A stretch of DNA of 64,000 nt from positions 3,723,378 to 3,787,377 of the forward strand of contig NOKP01000002.1 in NCBI GenBank assembly GCA_002682825.1. The letters run 5' to 3'. Source of the DNA: Neonectria sp. B-13 (taxonomy: Eukaryota; Ascomycota; Sordariomycetes; Hypocreales; Nectriaceae). The notes under the pieces were generated by a model that was not told the DNA's origin, ran no database searches, and saw nothing but the letters and a program-made list of their open reading frames with translations. Numbering within the stretch: position 1 is the first letter of the stretch; the number at the start of each line of letters is the position of its first letter. Of this stretch, positions 57,774 to 64,000 are shown one piece after another. A program made the position numbers and the translations under genes.

Positions 57774-58592
57774 ATGCCTGACGACTTTAGGCGACTCTGT
57801 TGGCCAGTTGTGCTACACTGCGCCGAAGTCCTGCCAGCAGGTCTTCTCTGGGGTACTGGGATAGCTTTGAGTGTATCCCAGGGCCAATCCATTGAGATAG
57901 TGTATGTGCTGCCATCGCCGTCCATAACTCGCAGAGCTGACCATGAACAGCATCGTCGTCCTCCTCATCGTGTCTAGCGCAGTCACGGCTCTTGCGCACA
58001 AGCCGGTACTCAAGGCGTATGGATGCACCCTACGACAGAATGTGCCAACGAGTGCTGATTGCGACCTAGAGCAAACTTCGGCGGTGTTGCCACAATCTTG
58101 GCCTTCTACGTTATCGCTCACGGAGTAATTAGTCGTACGCATGCCATGAAACACGGCATCGAAACCCATCTCATCGGCGAGATTGTCTCCTGTCTTCGAG
58201 AATATTCTGTCGTTATGGCCTGTATTGGCTCTGCGATGGCCATGGCATGCCCGCACCCTCCCAGGACAGGACCACCACTGGATTCATTGCAAGTCGAAAG
58301 ACCAAACCCCTTTGCCCCTGATGCTCCTTTGTTCCCAAATGGAGATCTAGGATCAAACCAATATTGGGACCTCGAACTCTTCTCAAATGCCGGCTCCTTA
58401 CCTTTCCGGCATGTTGGGCCAACATCACACTATTCGGGATCTTCGGACAACTCCATGACACTCTCCTCGTCTGGCGACCAAGCTGACCCGCTCTTGGTGA
58501 TGAGGTTGGATCAATTATCAATGAAGATGGAAACAATGGTATCAGCTCAGGATGATGCCTCGACTGAGCCCCAACCTGATTTTATCGAATAA
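57774..58592 (+). CDS. four-TM protein, unrecognised (spliced)
   Basis: Three exons (57774-57901, 57951-58016, 58070-58592) with introns of 49 and 53 nt encode 238 residues. Both introns have good donors (GTATGT, GTATGG) and branch-like CTGAC or CTGAT sites near the acceptor. Splicing fuses three frames into one protein with four hydrophobic helices at about 11-36, 41-58, 66-88 and 97-126. A soluble tail of about 110 residues follows, rich in Pro, Ser and Asp, with NPFAPDAP and LLVMRLDQLSMKMETM, a possible short coiled coil. The segment EIV-IVVLLIVSSAV is created exactly at the first splice. I do not recognise the family; the layout suggests a plasma or organelle membrane protein with a cytosolic tail. 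RIC1 follows downstream. Confidence 0.65.
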
Positions 58593-59833
58593 TGTCGGGC
58601 AAAGTTCCCAGGCTGACATCCTCATTGCCCGAGGACCTTCCTTCTTAAGAAGAAGATGAAATATGCTTGCCAGCATAGACATGGATGACAGGACCGATTT
58701 CCTTTTCTTTTTCTTTTCTGTTTCTCTTGCCCGGATTTGGACCCCATGGAATTCTAGGCCAAAAAATGCGACTCAAGTCAGCTGAGGACGTGCCAGGCAA
58801 TTTCTCATGAGTCTCGTCTTTTCGCCCACAAATGGAAGTCCTTTGGAAACCTCAGGCCAAAGATGCAAACCCATCGGATGAGGTTACTTGCGCACCGGAA
58901 TGACACCAGTTGTCGCTTGGAACACGGTACACATCAGCGACCACGAAACAGACAACAAGCAACAGACGTCTGTCATGGACGACGACGACTCTTTTGTTGG
59001 AGATGACGCTGTATTCTGAATGGATGGAGTGATTTGAGGACCGGTCAAATGCAGGAGCACTCGGAAGACCATGTGAATGCCCTGGAACTTTTTGGGGAGA
59101 TTTTACCAAGACTGGAAATGACTGGAAGCTGATACTCGACTTCTCACTTGACGATCGCATCGCAAACGTAGATGACTAGATCGCGACCATCTCTAGGCCG
59201 TTTGGTTTAATGTCTCTACTGTGACTGCATCAACAAGAAGAATCTGAGGGAATGCAATTTTTTTGTTTGGAACCATGATTGCGATCGTTCGCTGATTTCA
59301 GAAGGGAACCAACATCGACCAGGTCGGCGTGGTATAGAAGAAAAGAGAAAGTGAATTCACGGCGCAGGCCAATGATCAGGATACAAGGCATGTTTTGCGG
59401 GAATTGCACGGAATATTACATGGTACATCGATATGCATTATGCTTGACAGATCGGTAATTAAAGTTTTGAAGTTTTGAAGTTGTCCTGGGGATGATAGTT
59501 GGCAGGTACTTAGGTAATTAGTAGCATGTGAATCCTAAAGGTACTAAGGGTGTGTTATGTAATCCCCCCAGAGCTTCTGTCCACCAATGACTAGCGGCCG
59601 TGATGACAGCACCGCTAGCCTTAGCCTTTAGGGAGCTGACCCGCGATACGGAGCGACACGCCGACACGCCGACGTCCCCTCCTCTTCCAACAGTAACAGC
59701 GCCTTGAGTCAATGGCCCCGAGATATCCTTCTAGAGCGAACGCGCATGGTCACGTTTGAGGCCTCGCTCCTGCGATACATCGACCTTCAACGGCTGCGCA
59801 TCCGCGGTGACCTGAGGAGCTAAGCTGCTCGCT
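58593..59833. other. intergenic region before RIC1
   Basis: No gene is seen. The part from 58.6 to 59.5 kb is AT-richer and probably includes the 3' UTR of the membrane protein gene. The final 200 bases should hold the RIC1 promoter or leader. Confidence 0.5.
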
Positions 59834-62800
59834 ATGTATTGGCCCATTGGCACGCCGCGCATCTACGCAACCAGCAGTAGTCGAGCTCCGGCCTGTAGGC
59901 TTGTCGTCTCCCAAGATGGCCTGTCAAGTCCCTTCGAGTCCAGCTTGACAGCCTCACCCGCCCTTCCGAACGTCCAACCCCGCGGCCTCGGTATCGATGA
60001 TGTCGACCTTCACCCCCCGCCAACGCCCATTACGCCCGCGACTCCCAAGACACCCGGTGTTGGGCCCGTCGAGCACGACGATGATATCTCAGGTTACTTT
60101 CCATCACACTCCAGGGACTCGGATGCAGACGAACTACCGTTGAAAGACCCTGTGTTGGCGTTGCGAGTTTCACGTTCCGGGAACTTGTTTGGTGTCATCA
60201 CGGCCACATCCATCACCCTCTGGCAAACCAAGGTGGGATCTCATCGCCCCTTTCAGAGGCGCCTTTTTGTTAATTGTTATAGCCAACCGTCGTTCTCGCC
60301 GTTGTCGTACGATCCGAAACCTCCCTAGAAATGTACGGCAAGAACGTCGATCTCCTTCTAAGACCGGATTCTGCCATTCTGGTCATCCGCACTGATCTTG
60401 GTTTCCTCATTACATACTCCATCGCTACGGATACCGACTCGCGCACCTACAAATCACACTTCTCCAACTACCACAACGTCCAGCGGCGAAGGCAAAGCCT
60501 CATCGGCGGCCAAGCTGGGTTACCCCCCGACCAGTTGCTGTGGGGCCCAGGCGAAGGATCCGGCATTCGTGATGTCAGCATGCGGTTTCGAATGGTTATC
60601 AAGGTCGATGCCGGAATCGAAAGTGCAATCGCTCTCGACGATGAGTTGGTGGTGGCAACACGGAAGCCAGCGGCCGTCCAGTGCATCCGCTGGACCCCTG
60701 ACAGCACGGGAAGCCAGACAAAGACCGAGATAATCAGCCGAATGGGCTGGATTGAGAAGAAGGAACATATCTTGGAGATGACACACGACCGTCCGATGAA
60801 TCTGTCTACCTGGATCACAAGTAGTGGACGAGCGTATGCGGTCCAACGTCAAGCCCCTCGCGCGGAGAGTAGCCAGTCTGATGACGCCGATTCCAAGCGC
60901 CTCTTCAAGGGCCACTGCTTTCATACCCCGAAGAACAGCAACGAGCGTGCTGTTAGAGCCGTCATCAATGCCCGTTTCTCTCTCATCGCCGTTGGATGCT
61001 GCGATGGTACGGTGCAAGTCTACTCTGTCCGCGACTATGCTGGTAATATCCCCCATTCTCACACCCACAGAATACCCGTGTCTGCACAATTTTCGGGCGC
61101 TTTTACGACTTTGAGTTACTCGCCGGACGGTTACTGCTTGTTTGCCGGCTTTGAGAAGGGATGGTCAACCTGGAGCATGTTTGGAAAACTTGGAAGCAAT
61201 AGCTTCGGAGCCGAGGAAACTACCTCGCATGCCAACGGAGAGGAATGGCTTTCTGGAGTGCACTCCGCTTTTTGGCTCGGCGGGGGCTCCGAAGTCCTCA
61301 TGATCGGACGCCAACATGAAGCAATATGGTCGCTGGAAATGGCTAAGAACGCTGTTACCGGATGCTACAACGAAGCCAATATATTCAGGACGGTCCTCCA
61401 AACACCATCAGGAGTCATGGTTTACAGAGGATATGATGTCCCAGACCTCACTAGCATATCCGCTGAGCCGTTTCTATGGCACACGGCAAAAATACCCGCA
61501 GCTTATCTTTTGAACCAATGGCCCATTCGACAGACAGTCATTTCGCCAGATGGGCGATATGTTGCTGTTGCTGGTCGGCACGGACTCGCACACTACAGCG
61601 TCAATAGTGGGCGTTGGAAAACGTTTGCTAATGAAGCAATGGAGAACGAGTTCCAAGTGAGGGGTGGCATGTGTTGGCATCAGCACATCCTCGTTGCTGC
61701 AGTTGAAAGCAATAGGTCATACGAACTGCGACTATTCTCACGGGAGACGGCCCTAGATTCATCCCAAGCCCTCCACACACACAAAATCCCCGCCCCGGTG
61801 GTACTGGTAACTACGTCCGGCGAAGATTCACTTCTCGTCTACACATACGAAAACCTCTTGTACCACTTTATCTTCACGCCCTACGGCGGGTCGGTCCGCT
61901 TGGTGCAAGTAGGCCAGATCGCGTTCCATGGTATTGTCAGGTCTCCAGCGAGAGTTCGGGGGCTAAGCTGGATTTTGCCTGAGAACCAAATGGCGGATGG
62001 CGATCCTTCTCAGGATGTGGCAGTGGCCTCGGTCATCTTCCTCGTTGATGGCAAGCTTGTTGTGCTACGGCCGTCGCTGAACGACGAGGGTCAGCTAAAG
62101 TACGACATGCGAATTATCGCACAAAACGTGGAGTACCATGCGAGCATGCGAGACCAGCCTTTGCGCAATGTCAGTCGCCAAATCGAGGAGGCTAACCCCC
62201 GAAATGGCCCGCCTGCGCTACGGGACTCATTATGGGTATTTGATGGCATGGAACTGAAAGCCTGGCCTAACATTAACGACGTGTTGGAAGCGGCTTCAGC
62301 TGACAGCACCAAAGAGCCACCCGCGCCCGTCTCTATTCCTGTCGACTTTTACCCGCTCTCGGTGCTTTTGGAGAAAGGTATCGTGCTTGGAGTTGAGTCG
62401 GACCTGGTGCAACGTCGTGATGTGAGCTTCTCGTTCTTTCACTTTGCGATCAGGGTAAGCAACAAGAGTTCCACCGATCACGAACGTTGGCTAATTATTA
62501 ATAGACTCATCTTATGCTCCCGGATCTGCTACGGTTCTACCTGCAGCAAAGCAGGACCGCCGAAGCGAGCCACTTAGCTCGGCAATACCAAGAGCTCGAA
62601 TACTTTGCCCACGGCCTAGAGGTTCTATTGCATCGAGTCCTAGACGAAGAGGTTGACACCTCACCAAAACCCGAGGACGCTGTCTTGCCTCGAGTGCTGT
62701 CTTTACTCTCTTCATTTAAGGAGTACCTGGATATTGTGCTGCAATGCACGCGCAAAACCGAGGTGCGGCAATGGAAGACGTTGTTTGCGTACCTGCCACC

Positions 62801-63212
62801 TGCACAAGAGCTCTTCGAGGAGTCACTGCAGAGAGGTTCACTGAAGACCGCAGGGGGTTACCTCATTGTCCTCCACACATTGGACGAGTTGGGATCATCG
62901 ACAGAACAGTCGGTGCGCCTCCTGTCACAAGCTATGCGGGAAGGCGACTGGGAGCTGTGCAAAGAGCTTGCGCGGTTCTTGGCGGCGATGGACGAGACGG
63001 GTGAAACATTGCAAGAAGCCATGAGGATGGTCGAAGTTGCACTCAGACAGGAGCCGGGCCTCGACGGGATCGGCAGCCGATTGCAGATTCCCTCGGGGAG
63101 AGCGGTGAACGGATCAGGCCAGACCGGCAGTGGAGAAGACGACGGAACAGAATCGGATAGACTGTCGGCGAGCGATGCAGGCAGCATCGCGTCGACGATA
63201 AGTGCTCTGTAG
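59834..63212 (+). CDS. RIC1: RIC1, subunit of the Ric1-Rgp1 GEF for Ypt6/Rab6
   Basis: Three exons (59834-60232, 60283-62454, 62505-63212), both introns 50 nt, encode 1092 residues. The start MYWPIGTPRIYA and the WD/beta-propeller-like N-terminal two thirds match Ric1, including LRVSRSGNLFGVITATSITLWQTK followed, after splicing, by PTVVLAVVVRSETSLEMYG. The C-terminal RIC1 domain starts about residue 710 (YPLSVLLEKGIVLGVE) and includes HLMLPDLLRFYL across the second splice. Ric1 with Rgp1 activates the Golgi GTPase Ypt6 in endosome-to-Golgi transport. Residues about 50-110 form a Pro/Asp-rich insert. The C-terminus is Ser/Gly/Asp-rich. Confidence 0.93.
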
Positions 63213-63854
63213 ACAAGGGTTGGGCCACTATTATTTGTTTTGGGAAATTTGGTTATACGGTGGGAGTTTTACTGCGCTTTTGCCTATACACATACTCACT
63301 GGGTATTTCGGGGTGCAAAGAGGTGGGAGGGCGAATGGAACGATAGGGGGCAAGGCTATTTCATTGCTGGCGTACAGCCCAAGTCGGTGCCTACCTCCAT
63401 GTAAAGTAGTTGGGTTCTTACATATTCGGATTCTTCAAGAGCTGCTGGGGATAATTAGCCAACCTATTGTGTATTTCTGTCTGTTGAACAATGCGATGGC
63501 GCAGAGAGGGAGGTACGTCGCGAATCGGGCTGGGCTAAGGGTGGTCACGTTACCTTATCGGCAGTGCCACATTCCTAAATCTAATCCTAATGCCGCACGC
63601 ATAGTTGCAGCACCGCAGAGACTCGGGCGGCTTAACCCCACCACAGACGCAGAAGCACTCCTCCAGCCACTCCGACGACACCTTCAAACCTCAATCACGA
63701 CCACCTTCGAACCCGCCCTCTCGGCCTCTTCGACGCCCACTCGTTCGCCGCTGCTGGGCATGGTCGCTCGGCCCTGAGCAACCCTGCCAGCTCGCTCTCT
63801 CCTACCCCACCCCGATCGTTGCCCGCTGTCCGCTGCCGCTGTCCGCTGTCCGCC
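63213..63854. other. intergenic region, RIC1 3' end and CKB1 leader
   Basis: The first half is AT-richer and fits a 3' UTR. From about 63.6 kb the plus strand is C/T-rich, fitting the leader of the next gene. No other gene is seen. Confidence 0.5.
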
Positions 63855-64000
63855 ATGATGGACGACTACGTCAGCGAGTCCGACAGTGACTACACGAGCT
63901 ATTGGCGAGACTGGGTGAGTACCGCGCGGTCGTAGTGAGGGGACTTCTCCCAATCCCCCATCCGACATCCACTGTCTGTCGCCTGGCGTGGCCTCCCCCA
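63855..64000 (+). CDS. CKB1: casein kinase II beta regulatory subunit, first exon only (partial)
   Basis: Exon 1 is 63855-63914 and encodes MMDDYVSESDSDYTSYWRDW, followed by a GTGAGT donor at 63915; the intron is still open at the window end. The opening matches the conserved N-terminus of fungal CK2 beta subunits, where the exon would continue with a FIS-RGNEYFCEID-like stretch. CK2 beta forms the dimer that holds two catalytic subunits. The intron phase is 0. Either of two adjacent ATGs could start the protein. The rest lies beyond the window. Confidence 0.8.

Noticed and set aside
1..64000. CRISPR arrays, rRNA, intact transposons or secondary metabolite cluster
   Set aside because: No regularly spaced repeats, no rRNA, no transposase or reverse transcriptase motifs, and no PKS, NRPS or terpene synthase were seen. 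The lone P450 has no cluster partners.

Overview
This is a nuclear contig from a filamentous ascomycete (Pezizomycotina, most likely a Sordariomycete; I would guess Hypocreales but cannot prove it). The evidence is short GT-AG introns of roughly 50-140 nt with CTRAY-type branch points, pyrimidine-rich leaders before start codons, long intergenic spaces, and typical fungal gene products. Gene models were built by hand by joining exons so that the reading frame, the splice signals and the family alignment remembered for each product all agree. No database search was run.

Layout. 1-5.98 kb: no gene seen. 5.98-8.36 kb: Skt5/Chs4-type chitin synthase activator (+) ending in a farnesylation box. 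8.4-14.9 kb: no gene, but polypurine tracts and a small cluster of promoter-type motifs. 14.9-15.8 kb: Myb/SANT-like nuclear protein (+). 16.4-16.8 kb: frameshifted patatin-like phospholipase relic. 17.3-20.4 kb: Fun30-type SNF2 remodeller (-), divergent from VMA21 (+, 21.1-21.6 kb). 22.2-23.6 kb: DUF2406-like fungal protein (-). 23.6-30.1 kb: gene desert carrying recurrent TACGGAGTAC-like motifs. 30.1-30.8 kb: ribosomal protein eL33 (-) with a 10-nt exon. 33.2-35.1 kb: glucose-6-phosphate dehydrogenase (+). 36.2-39.7 kb: Mediator subunit Med14 (+), convergent with protoporphyrinogen oxidase HEM14 (-, 40.1-42.1 kb). 42.66-42.76 kb: a 100-N assembly gap. 43.0-44.6 kb: Nab2-type poly(A) RNA-binding protein (-). 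47.7-49.6 kb: secreted GH20 beta-N-acetylhexosaminidase (+). 51.2-52.9 kb: CYP52-like P450 (+). 53.1-55.0 kb: class I aminotransferase with a predicted mitochondrial presequence (-). 56.1-56.7 kb (-) and 57.8-58.6 kb (+): two divergent, unrecognised small multi-TM proteins that appear only after splicing. 59.8-63.2 kb: RIC1 (+). 63.86 kb to the window end: first exon of the casein kinase II beta subunit (+).

Most genes are housekeeping: cell wall (Skt5, GH20), chromatin and transcription (Fun30, Med14, Myb), mRNA handling (Nab2), translation (eL33), V-ATPase assembly (Vma21), NADPH and heme (G6PDH, HEM14), Golgi trafficking (Ric1) and CK2 signalling. There is no metabolite cluster, CRISPR array, intact transposon, rRNA or tRNA that I can support. 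I found no convincing new multi-gene system. The most noteworthy items are the spliced orphan membrane-protein pair, the patatin/STAND-type relic, the GC-AG in-frame intron of VMA21, the micro-exons of eL33 and G6PDH, and an adjacent E-box plus telo-box in the eL33 promoter.
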